A DNA stretch of 64,000 bases, taken from the NCBI RefSeq assembly GCF_020010905.1, contig NZ_JAGJBY010000002.1, positions 1,240,001 to 1,304,000 on the forward strand, written 5' to 3'. The DNA is from Streptomyces acidiscabies (GTDB lineage: Bacteria; Actinomycetota; Actinomycetes; Streptomycetales; Streptomycetaceae). Positions 25,518 to 32,899 of this stretch are shown here, piece after piece. Under the pieces are notes generated by a model. That model saw only the letters and a program-made list of their open reading frames with translations, did not search any database and had not been told where the DNA came from. How positions within the stretch are numbered: position 1 is the stretch's first letter; every line of letters begins with the position of its first letter. The position numbers and the translations under genes are program-made.

Positions 25518-27059
25518 ATGCCGACGTACCTCACCCCGGGCGTGTACGTGGAGGAGGTGCAGTCCGGTGCCCGACCGATCGAAGGGGTCGGCACGGCCGT
25601 CGCCGCGTTCGTCGGGTTCGCCGGGCAGGGGCCCTTCCATACGCCGACGCTGGTGACCAGCTGGGACCAGTACACCCAGTTGTTCGGCGGGTTCGTCGAG
25701 GGGACGTACCTGTCCCTCGCCGTGTACGGGTACTTCTCCAACGGGGGCGGCGCCGCGTACATCGTGCGCATCGGCGGCGCCGCCGAGAGCGACGGCGGCG
25801 GGTCGACTCCCGCCCGGCCGAAGGCCGTTGAGCCGGTCGAGGTGGGCGGCTTCCTGGTCGCCGCCAAGCCCGGTGTGACCGGCGTGAGTGTCGAGGTCGC
25901 GGACGCGGACGGCGAGAACCCGCCCGAGGACCGCTTCAAGCTGCTCGTCCGCAGGAACGGCGACGTCGCGGAGACGTACGACGCGTCCTCGCGCAAGAAC
26001 GTCAAGGGCTACCTCGTCACCCAGGCCCGCGCCTCCAAGCTGATCGACGTCACCGAGCAGCGCGGCGCCGCCCAGACCCGGCCCGCGAGCGCGACCCTCG
26101 CCGTACCGGACGCGCCGTCCGCGCCGTCCGCCAACGGCGCCGTCGCCCGCCTCGACCCCGCCGAGTACGTCGGCGACGCCGCCGCCCGCACCGGGTTCGG
26201 GGGGCTGGAGACCATCGACGAGATCACGATGGTCGCCGTGCCCGACCTGATGAGCGCCTACCAGCGCGGCGACATCGACGACGAGGGCGTACGGACCGTA
26301 CAGCTCGCCGTCATCTCGCACTGCGAGCAGATGGGCGACCGGGTCGCCGTACTCGACACGCCCCCCGGGCTCAACGCGCAGCAGGTGCGCAACTGGCGTA
26401 ACGACGAGGCGGGTTACGACTCGCGGTACGCCACCCTGTACTACCCGTGGGTGCGGGTCTTCGACCCGGCCGTCGGGCGCAACACCACCGTCCCGCCGAG
26501 CGGTCACGTCGCCGGTGTGTGGGCGCGCAGCGACGCCGAGCGCGGCGTGCACAAGGCGCCCGCCAACGAGGTGATCCGCGGCGCGGTCGACCTCGAACTG
26601 AAGCTCAGCAAGGGCGAACAGGACCTGCTGAACCCGATCGGCGTCAACTGCGTCCGCGCCTTCCCCGGCCGCGGCATCCGGATCTGGGGTGCGCGCACCC
26701 TGTCGTCCGACCCGGCCTGGCGCTACCTGAACGTGCGGCGGCTCTTCAACTACCTTGAAGAGTCCATCCTGTTGGGCACGCAGTGGGTCGTCTTCGAGCC
26801 CAACGACGACCGCCTCTGGTCCTCGATCCGGCGCAACGTCACCGCGTTCCTCACCGAGGAGTGGCGCCGGGGCGCGCTGTTCGGCCGCACGGCCGAGGAA
26901 GCCTTCTACGTGAAGTGCGACCGCGACAACAACCCCCAGGAGTCCATCGATCAGGGGCGCGTCGTCTGCGAGATCGGCGTATCGCCGGTCAAGCCCGCCG
27001 AGTTCGTGATCTTCCGGCTGGCCCAGTTCTCCGACAGCACCAGCCTCATCGACGAGTAA
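25518..27059 (+). CDS. CIS contractile sheath protein (Cis2-like)
   Basis: A 513-residue tail sheath subunit starting at ATG 25518 after GAAGGAG. The N-terminus MPTYLTPGVYVEEVQSGARP is the classic phage sheath opening, followed by GVGTAVAAFVGFAGQGP and YLSLAVYGYFSNGGGAAYIV. The C-terminal part NPIGVNCVRAFPGRGIRIWG and YLNVRRLFNYLEESI is the conserved sheath core that interlocks subunits. It is the head of a second transcription block, divergent from the DUF4157 gene, with 244 bases between starts. The sheath contracts to drive the tube through a target or host membrane. Confidence 0.97.
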   Translation: MPTYLTPGVYVEEVQSGARPIEGVGTAVAAFVGFAGQGPFHTPTLVTSWDQYTQLFGGFVEGTYLSLAVYGYFSNGGGAAYIVRIGGAAESDGGGSTPARPKAVEPVEVGGFLVAAKPGVTGVSVEVADADGENPPEDRFKLLVRRNGDVAETYDASSRKNVKGYLVTQARASKLIDVTEQRGAAQTRPASATLAVPDAPSAPSANGAVARLDPAEYVGDAAARTGFGGLETIDEITMVAVPDLMSAYQRGDIDDEGVRTVQLAVISHCEQMGDRVAVLDTPPGLNAQQVRNWRNDEAGYDSRYATLYYPWVRVFDPAVGRNTTVPPSGHVAGVWARSDAERGVHKAPANEVIRGAVDLELKLSKGEQDLLNPIGVNCVRAFPGRGIRIWGARTLSSDPAWRYLNVRRLFNYLEESILLGTQWVVFEPNDDRLWSSIRRNVTAFLTEEWRRGALFGRTAEEAFYVKCDRDNNPQESIDQGRVVCEIGVSPVKPAEFVIFRLAQFSDSTSLIDE

Positions 27060-27093
27060 CTCGCGGGCTGAACAGGAAGGTTGACAGACAGCC

Positions 27094-27534
27094 ATGGCAA
27101 CAGGTGACGCTCTTTCCACCCACGTCTTCGGCGTACAGCTCGGCGGCTATCTCGTGGAGTCCATCCAGGAGATCAGCGGGCTGACCGTCGAGGAAGAGGT
27201 CGTCGAGGTCCGCCAGGTCAGTGCCGAGGGCAAGCAGATCATCCGCAAGCAGCCGGGTGCCCGGCAGGCCGGCGAGATCACGATCACCCGAGGGCTCGAC
27301 CAGAGCAGCGAGTTCACTTCGTGGATCAAGGAGACGCTCAACAACGGAGCCGTCAACTCCGCGCGGCAGAACCTGACGATCGAGATCAAGGACACCGAGG
27401 GCAACACGGTCCGCCGTATCCAGCTCATGCAGGGCTGGGCGTCCAAGTGGGAGGGTCCCTCCCTCAAGGCGGGCGAGTCGGCCGCGGCCACCGAGTCCGT
27501 GACGATCGTGTTCGAGGAGATCATCGTCGAATGA
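27094..27534 (+). CDS. CIS inner tube protein (Cis1-like, gp19 family)
   Basis: A 146-residue tube subunit starting at ATG 27094. Conserved tube features are FGVQLGGYLVESIQEISGL, GEITITRGLDQSSEFTSWIK, LMQGWASKWEGPSLKAGES and the closing ESVTIVFEEI strand. It forms hexameric rings stacked inside the sheath. It overlaps the next gene by four bases (ATGA). A second tube-like gene lies at 31718 and differs in its loops, as usual for a baseplate-proximal tube ring. Confidence 0.96.
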   Translation: MATGDALSTHVFGVQLGGYLVESIQEISGLTVEEEVVEVRQVSAEGKQIIRKQPGARQAGEITITRGLDQSSEFTSWIKETLNNGAVNSARQNLTIEIKDTEGNTVRRIQLMQGWASKWEGPSLKAGESAAATESVTIVFEEIIVE

Positions 27535-28052
27535 GGCGACGTACGGTCACGGCCGGGAACCTGGAGGAGATCCTCCAGGCGACCGCGCCTGCGGCAGGTC
27601 AGACGCAGCCGCACTCGCACTCGCCGGAGCAGGCCGCCGTGCCCGCTCCGGCGCCGGTCCGGGCTGCCGCTCAAGACACCGGTCTGCGCACCGAGTTCGA
27701 GTTCGAGCTGCCTCGTGGGTACGTCGATGAGGCGGGCACCGTCCATCGGTACGGCGTGATGCGGCTCGCCACCGCCCGCGACGAGCTGCGTCCGCAGATC
27801 GACCTGCGGGTCAAGGAGAACCCGGCGTATCTCAGCGTCGTGCTGCTCAGCCAGGTCATCACCCGGCTCGGCACGATCAGTGATGTGCACGCGGGCGTCG
27901 TCGAGCGTATGTACGCCACCGATGTCGCCTTCCTCCAGGACTTCTACCGGCGCATCAACAGCGAGGGGCACACCCGCGCGGCCGTCACCTGTCCGCACTG
28001 CGAGGGCGGCTTCGAGGTCGACCTCTCGGGTGGGCGCCTGGGGGAATCGTGA
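27531..28052 (+). CDS. CIS tail assembly (chaperone-like) protein
   Basis: A 173-residue protein starting at ATG 27531. The first ~50 residues are Ala/Pro/Gln-rich and disordered. The conserved core reads TEFEFELPRGYVDEAGTVHR, MRLATARDELRPQIDLRV and YLSVVLLSQVITRLG, and the C-terminus has a CPHC pair that might bind metal. This matches the phage tail-assembly-protein family placed between the tube and tape-measure genes, where the products act as tape-measure chaperones. It is coupled by overlap to both neighbours. Assignment by context and sequence is good; chaperone function is inferred from phage. Confidence 0.82.
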   Translation: MRRRTVTAGNLEEILQATAPAAGQTQPHSHSPEQAAVPAPAPVRAAAQDTGLRTEFEFELPRGYVDEAGTVHRYGVMRLATARDELRPQIDLRVKENPAYLSVVLLSQVITRLGTISDVHAGVVERMYATDVAFLQDFYRRINSEGHTRAAVTCPHCEGGFEVDLSGGRLGES

Positions 28053-28207
28053 CGTACGCGCTTCCCCGGCTCCGGGAGGAGATCGCGTACGTCGCCTATC
28101 ACTTCCACTGGCAGCGCGAGGAGATTCTCGATCTGACGCATGATGAGCGGCGGCAGTGGGTTGCTGAGATCGCTCGGATCAACACGCGTGTCAATGAAGG
28201 CGGTTGA
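28049..28207 (+). CDS. DUF6760-type small CIS protein (52 aa)
   Basis: A short gene starting at GTG 28049, overlapping the previous stop (GTGA), with GGTGGGCGCCTGGGGGAA upstream. The 52-residue product begins MTYALPRLREEIAYVAYHFH, continues WQREEILDLTHDERRQWVAE, and is helical and charged. I recognise it as the DUF6760 family that occurs at this position in actinobacterial CIS loci. The large protein starts four bases after its stop. The pair of small overlapping genes before a very long gene recalls the G/GT chaperones preceding phage tape-measure genes. Confidence 0.85.
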   Translation: MTYALPRLREEIAYVAYHFHWQREEILDLTHDERRQWVAEIARINTRVNEGG

Positions 28208-28211
28208 GTAG

Positions 28212-31200
28212 ATGGGGTGGCGGGACTGGCTGGGGCGCCGGGCCGTTGCGCAGGGATCGTCCGGCGTCGAAGGGTCTGATGCGGGGGGCTCCGCTGAGGG
28301 CTCAGCCGTGGGGGGCGGTGAAGCTGCGGCGGGTGGGTCTGTGCTGCCCGGGGACTGGGATGGGGGGTGGCGGCGTACCTCGCCGCCTTTGCTCACTGTT
28401 TCTCGGGCGCCGCTTGGGGTTAGTGATGGGCTGACGTTTCGGTCTGGGTTGGCTTCTTGGCAGGATCCGTCCTTTGATTCTGGGCTGGGGCATTCTGTGT
28501 TGCCTTCTGCGCCGGGGGGGTTGGTGCGGGGGGTTGCTCGGGTGGGTGGGCCTCGGTCTGCGCCGGTTGAGGGTGGGCCCCTGTTGTTGCGGGCTGTGCA
28601 GCGAGCTGAGGGGGAGGTTGGGTCTGAGGGGGGTTCTGTTGTGGGGGCCTCTGGGGCTCCGGTTGTGCAGCGGGTTCAAGAGAGTGTGCATTCCGGCCGG
28701 GCGGGGGTGGGGGCTGGGGCTGTTCGCGGGGCGGCGGGTGGGGTTTCGGTTCCGGTGGTGCGGCGGGTTGCTGTGGTTCCGGGTGCGGGTGGTTCGGGGG
28801 CGGGGGCTCGTGATGGGGGTGGGGACTCGGGAGTGGGGCCGGCTGCCGGTGGGGCTCCTGTTCAAGTGCGGGCTGCTGGGGCCTCGTTGACTGTGGCTCG
28901 GCGGGTTGGGGGGCCTGTGCGGCGGGTGGCTGCTGTTGTTCGGGCGGGTGCGGGTGCGGGTGCGGGTGCGGGTGCGGGAGAGGGCTTGGGTTCGAGTCCG
29001 GGCTCGGGGTCTGTGGCGTTGGGTTCTGCGACTTCGGTGCCTTCCTCCGAGCGGGCCGTGCAACGCGCTGCCTCGCGTGAACTGGGTTCGCTGGGGGCGC
29101 CGTTGGGGGAGTTGCCTGCCAATGCCATACCCCTGACGCCGGATGCGCCTTTGAGTGGCGGAAGGGGTGAGGGCGGGAGCGGTCCGGGTCTGCCTGTTGT
29201 GCAGCGGCAAGCGGAGGGTGTGGCTTCCCACGAGGGGGGTTCCGGTGACTCTCCTGTGGTGCGTGGGGATTCGGGGGTTCGGGCTCGGGGTGGGTTGGGG
29301 GCTCCTATGAGTTCGTTGCCTGCTAGTGCTGAGGTGCCTGGGGTTCAGCGGAGTGCGGGGCGTGGGGGAGCTGTTGGGGCTGGGGCTGCGCCGTTGCTTG
29401 GGGAAGGTGGGGTTCAGCGTCGGCTTGCGGGGGGTGTGGAGGCTTCGGGTGGGGGGTCGGTGGCGGATGCGGCGCCGTTGGTTGTGCCGTTGCGGGGGGC
29501 TGGGGACAGTGGTGGTCGTGGGGCGGGGGTGGAGGGTCGTGCTGCCGTGCCAGGGGAAGGGCGTTCTGGGGTGGCGGGGGAGTCTCGTACTGCCGTGCCG
29601 GGTACGCCTGTTGTTGCTCGGGCGGTTGAGGGGGCGGGGCGTGAGTCGTCGCGGGCGGCGGGTTCGGGGGCCGTTGTCGGTGGGTCGGGTGCGGGTGATG
29701 AGGGTGGGGTGCGTTCGTCGTCTTCTCGGAGTGGGGGAGGGACGGTTGCGCGGGGCGGGGGCGCCGGGGACGGGACGGGTGTTGTGCAGCGTGCTCCGGC
29801 TTCGGGGAGTGGTGCGCCGTCCGGTGGTCAAGCTTCGGGGAGTGGTGCGCCGTCCGGTCATCAATCTTCCGGGAGTGGTGCGCCGTCCGGGCGTCCAGAT
29901 TCGGGTGGTGGTGTTCAGGCTGGGCGTCAACTTCCGCAGGGGAGTGGGGAGTCCGGGATTGTTGTGACTCCGGTCGAGGTGGGGTCCGGGTCTGCCGGGG
30001 TCCATGCGCCGGGGGGTTCTGGTGCTCCCGGGCCGGTTGTTGTTGCTCGGGCTTCGGGTGAGGGTGACTCCGGTGGTGGTGTCGTTCAGCGGGCTGAGGC
30101 ATCGACTGGGGCTGGGCAGAGTGGTGTTCGCGGTTCGGCGGGTGCCGACAGTGGCTCGGGCTCCAAAGGAACTCGTGCTCAAGGTGCGGTTGTTGTTCCG
30201 GCTGCTCCGGGGGATGCCGGGGATGCTGGACCCGGTGGTCCGGGGCCCGTTGTTGTTGCTCGGGCCTTGGCCGACGGTAGTGGTTCGCAGGGGGCGACAG
30301 CCTCAACTGCGTCTGTTCGTAACTCCGGTGAGGGGTCCGTCGTCGTTCCGGCCGCCAGTCCTGTCGCTTCCGGTGGGGGCGGTGCTCCTGGGCCTGTGGT
30401 TGTTGCTCGGGCTCTTGCTGACGGGCCCGGGGCGCAGGATGCGTACGGTTCGGCTGGCGCCCGGAGTGCTGCCAAGCCCGGGGTTCGCCGTACCCCGACG
30501 CCGGGGGCCCCAACTCCCGTCGTCGTAGCCCGATCCGTGACCGACAACTCTGTCATCAAGGACTCCGGGCACCGGCAATCCCGAGGCCCCGTCGGGCCGT
30601 TGGTCGTCAATCGTGCGCCCGCTGATCTCACGTCCCGCGCTCTGCCCCTGCTTCCTTCCCGGCCCCTCGCCCTCAACACCCTTACCGCACAAGGCATGGC
30701 GCCCTCTGCTGCTCCGGCTTCCAGTCGTCGTCCTGTTGTCGCCGCGCGTTGGGCCAACGCCACCGGGAGTGAACCGGCGTCCGTGCAGCGGGCCCAGGGG
30801 GCGGCGGCGCCGGGTGCGCGGTCGGGGTCGGGGTCGGGGTCGGGGGCTTCAGGCTCGTACGTACAACGAGCCCCCGCTTCCGCGCCGTCCGCTTCCGCGC
30901 CGTCCGCTTCCGCATCGCCTGCTTCTGCCTCCCCCACCTTCGCGTCGCCCGCTTCCACGCCTCGCGCTCCTGCCTCGCCCGTTTTCACTTCGCCCGCTTC
31001 CACGCCGCCTGCTTCCGCGTCGTCCGCCTCCGCGTCGCCCGCTTCGACGCCGGGCGCTCCTGCCTCGCCCGTCTTCACTTCGCCTGCTTCCGCGCCGTCC
31101 GCTTCCGCGCCGTCCGCTTCCGCGCCGTCCGCTTCCGCGCCGTCCGCTTCCGCGCCGTCCGCTTCCGCGCCGTCCGCTTCCGCGCCGTCCGCTTCCGCGC

Positions 31201-31694
31201 CGCCTGCTTCCGCCTCGCTCGCCTTCGCGTCGCCCGCTTCCGCGCCGTCTGCCTTCACTTCACCCGCCCCAACCCCTCGCGGGCCCGCCCCAGTTCAGCG
31301 TGTCCCCGTCGTCCGGCCCGCCCCTCCCCAGCAGGAGCCCGCTCCCCGGATCGTGCCCGCGCGGCCCCTTCCCGCCGTCGCGCCGCAGGTGGACGCCGCG
31401 CCTGCGGTCGTGCCTCCGCCCGTTCCCGTTGTTGCGCGGACCGTCTCCGCCAAGGCTCCCGCCGTGCAGCGGGACGCGGCTGCGGTGAAGGCGCCGGCGC
31501 CTCGGGCCGATGTGCAGCGGAGCCCCGCGAAGGAGGCCGGTGGTGCCGCTGCCGCGCACGGTAAGGGCGGGGCCGGTGATCCCGATCTCGACGATCTCGC
31601 CCGGCGGCTCATCGATCCCGTGTCCCGGCTGCTGCGTACCGAGTTGCGGCGCGGGCGGGACCGTACGGGGCGCCCTTATGACGGTCGCCGCTGA
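28212..31694 (+). CDS. Giant low-complexity CIS protein in the tape-measure position
   Basis: A 1160-residue protein starting at ATG 28212. Only the ends look structured: MGWRDWLGRRAVAQ at the N-terminus and a C-terminal helix DLDDLARRLIDPVSRLLRTE. The middle ~1050 residues are Gly, Ser, Ala, Pro, Val and Arg. Short recurrent peptides stud it: VQR occurs 13 times, each after a short hydrophobic lead, and PVVVAR occurs several times; a run of SASAP repeats lies near residues 960-1000. No fold is visible. Its position after the chaperone-like pair and before the second tube gene is that of a tape-measure protein, yet it lacks the usual long helices. It could instead be a scaffold or cargo-binding protein. 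Much of the gene is unusually G/T-rich. Confidence 0.78.
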   Translation: MGWRDWLGRRAVAQGSSGVEGSDAGGSAEGSAVGGGEAAAGGSVLPGDWDGGWRRTSPPLLTVSRAPLGVSDGLTFRSGLASWQDPSFDSGLGHSVLPSAPGGLVRGVARVGGPRSAPVEGGPLLLRAVQRAEGEVGSEGGSVVGASGAPVVQRVQESVHSGRAGVGAGAVRGAAGGVSVPVVRRVAVVPGAGGSGAGARDGGGDSGVGPAAGGAPVQVRAAGASLTVARRVGGPVRRVAAVVRAGAGAGAGAGAGEGLGSSPGSGSVALGSATSVPSSERAVQRAASRELGSLGAPLGELPANAIPLTPDAPLSGGRGEGGSGPGLPVVQRQAEGVASHEGGSGDSPVVRGDSGVRARGGLGAPMSSLPASAEVPGVQRSAGRGGAVGAGAAPLLGEGGVQRRLAGGVEASGGGSVADAAPLVVPLRGAGDSGGRGAGVEGRAAVPGEGRSGVAGESRTAVPGTPVVARAVEGAGRESSRAAGSGAVVGGSGAGDEGGVRSSSSRSGGGTVARGGGAGDGTGVVQRAPASGSGAPSGGQASGSGAPSGHQSSGSGAPSGRPDSGGGVQAGRQLPQGSGESGIVVTPVEVGSGSAGVHAPGGSGAPGPVVVARASGEGDSGGGVVQRAEASTGAGQSGVRGSAGADSGSGSKGTRAQGAVVVPAAPGDAGDAGPGGPGPVVVARALADGSGSQGATASTASVRNSGEGSVVVPAASPVASGGGGAPGPVVVARALADGPGAQDAYGSAGARSAAKPGVRRTPTPGAPTPVVVARSVTDNSVIKDSGHRQSRGPVGPLVVNRAPADLTSRALPLLPSRPLALNTLTAQGMAPSAAPASSRRPVVAARWANATGSEPASVQRAQGAAAPGARSGSGSGSGASGSYVQRAPASAPSASAPSASASPASASPTFASPASTPRAPASPVFTSPASTPPASASSASASPASTPGAPASPVFTSPASAPSASAPSASAPSASAPSASAPSASAPSASAPSASAPPASASLAFASPASAPSAFTSPAPTPRGPAPVQRVPVVRPAPPQQEPAPRIVPARPLPAVAPQVDAAPAVVPPPVPVVARTVSAKAPAVQRDAAAVKAPAPRADVQRSPAKEAGGAAAAHGKGGAGDPDLDDLARRLIDPVSRLLRTELRRGRDRTGRPYDGRR
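31086..31205. repeat. 15-bp tandem repeat (7 perfect units plus 1 variant) inside the giant protein gene
   Basis: The unit GCTTCCGCGCCGTCC begins at 31086, 31101, 31116, 31131, 31146, 31161 and 31176 without a change, and at 31191 with two altered bases. Imperfect units extend on both sides (about 30870-31260). Each unit encodes ASAPS. Being a multiple of three, copy number can change without a frameshift. Confidence 0.9.
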
Positions 31695-31717
31695 GGCATG
31701 GAACGGATGACGGACGG

Positions 31718-32143
31718 ATGACGGACAGCATTTTCGCGACGAGTGTGTACTTCCGGCTCGCGATCGGCGGCAATGATCTGGGCGCGTTCCACACGTGTTC
31801 GGGCATGGGCGCCGAGGTCGAGATGGAGACGTACGCCGAGGGCGGGAACAACGACTTCACCTGGCAGCTCCCCGGCCGGGTCACGTGGACGAACATCACG
31901 CTGACCCGGCCGGTGACCGCCGACACCGCGAAGATCGCGCGGTGGCTGGACGAGACGCTGCGGCGGGTCGAGCCCAAGGACGGTGAAATCGTCGCCCTGC
32001 GGCCCGACTTGAGCAAGATCATCAGCTGGCAGGTGTTCGGGATCGTGCCCGTGCGCTGGCAGGGGCCGTCCTTCGACCCGGCTGATTCGTCGGCGGCCGT
32101 CGAGACGCTGGAGATCGCCCACCAAGGGCTCCGGCCCTCCTGA
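31718..32143 (+). CDS. Second CIS tube protein (baseplate-proximal tube/hub adaptor, gp19 family)
   Basis: A 141-residue gp19-like protein starting at ATG 31718; an out-of-frame ATG lies eleven bases earlier. Family features are SVYFRLAIGGNDLGAFHTCS, WQLPGRVTWTNITLTRPVT and the C-terminal ETLEIAHQG strand. Compared with the tube gene at 27094 it has a longer loop and a distinct N-terminus. In other CISs such a copy forms the first tube ring on the hub. It precedes the LysM protein, as in related loci. Confidence 0.93.
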   Translation: MTDSIFATSVYFRLAIGGNDLGAFHTCSGMGAEVEMETYAEGGNNDFTWQLPGRVTWTNITLTRPVTADTAKIARWLDETLRRVEPKDGEIVALRPDLSKIISWQVFGIVPVRWQGPSFDPADSSAAVETLEIAHQGLRPS

Positions 32144-32179
32144 ATCGCACAACCACCCTAGAAAGAAAGGAGGTTCGGC

Positions 32180-32899
32180 ATGGCTTCCGCCCGATCCAGC
32201 CGCGTCAGGGCCCAGTTGACGCTGAAGGAACCACCGTCGGCCGTCGGTGCCAAGCCCGGCGGGACCATCGCGCGCCTGGACCTCCAGTTCAACCCCTCGA
32301 CGCTGCAACTGAGCAAGTCCACCGAGTGGCGCCGTACGCCGTCCCGGATGGCCGGGCAGTCCGCGCTGCCGGAGTTCGTCGGAAGTGGCCCGCGTACGTT
32401 GAGCCTTGAGGTGTTCCTCGACGCGACCGCCAAGCACGACAAGTCCGTCGAGCAGGCCGTCGAGAAGCTGATGAAGGCGTGCGTGCCGACGCCGACGAGC
32501 CTCGGGCGCAAGAAGCCCGCGAGCCCCTGGGTGCGGTTCGAGTGGGGCTCGGCGCGCACGACGTCGTTCGACGGGGTGCTGTCGAGCCTCTCCGTCTCGT
32601 ACACCCTCTTCGACGTGGACGGCACGCCCCTGCGGGCGACCTGTTCGCTCACGATCGAGGAGGCGTCCGTCGACCCGGCGGGCCAGAACCCGACGTCCGG
32701 CTCCCGAACTGCCCGCTCCACGCACACCGTTGTCGCCGGTGACAGCCTCGCCATGCTGGCCTGGCGGGAGTACGGCGACGCGACGGCGTGGCGGGCCATC
32801 GCCGAGGCGAACGGGATCGACGACCCGATGGCCCTCGTCCCCGGCACCGAACTCGTGGTGCCGGGACTGCGGGACACGGGCGCGGAGGAGGAACAGTGA
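32180..32899 (+). CDS. CIS LysM-domain baseplate/hub protein (Pvc7/gp53-like)
   Basis: A 239-residue protein starting at ATG 32180 after a strong AAAGGAGG, the best ribosome binding site in the cluster. The N-terminal ~170 residues are the CIS baseplate domain (LDLQFNPSTLQLSKSTEWRR, TLSLEVFLDAT). The C-terminal LysM motif is at about 181-229: HTVVAGDSLAMLAWREYGDA, AWRAIAEANGIDDP. In phage gp53 and Pvc7 the LysM helps clamp the hub to the sheath-initiating ring rather than bind peptidoglycan. It overlaps the spike gene by GTGA. Confidence 0.94.
   Translation: MASARSSRVRAQLTLKEPPSAVGAKPGGTIARLDLQFNPSTLQLSKSTEWRRTPSRMAGQSALPEFVGSGPRTLSLEVFLDATAKHDKSVEQAVEKLMKACVPTPTSLGRKKPASPWVRFEWGSARTTSFDGVLSSLSVSYTLFDVDGTPLRATCSLTIEEASVDPAGQNPTSGSRTARSTHTVVAGDSLAMLAWREYGDATAWRAIAEANGIDDPMALVPGTELVVPGLRDTGAEEEQ

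Noticed and set aside
23180..25831. An 883-codon plus-strand frame opposite the DUF4157 gene.
   Set aside because: It crosses the divergent promoter and the sheath start in another frame. The opposite strand has a genuine DUF4157 with HExxH and an AGGAGG start site.
30179..31258. A minus-strand frame coding for a striking EADGAEADGAE repeat.
   Set aside because: It is the reverse reading of the 15-bp repeat in the giant CIS gene. The plus strand is continuous with CIS gene order and has structured ends.
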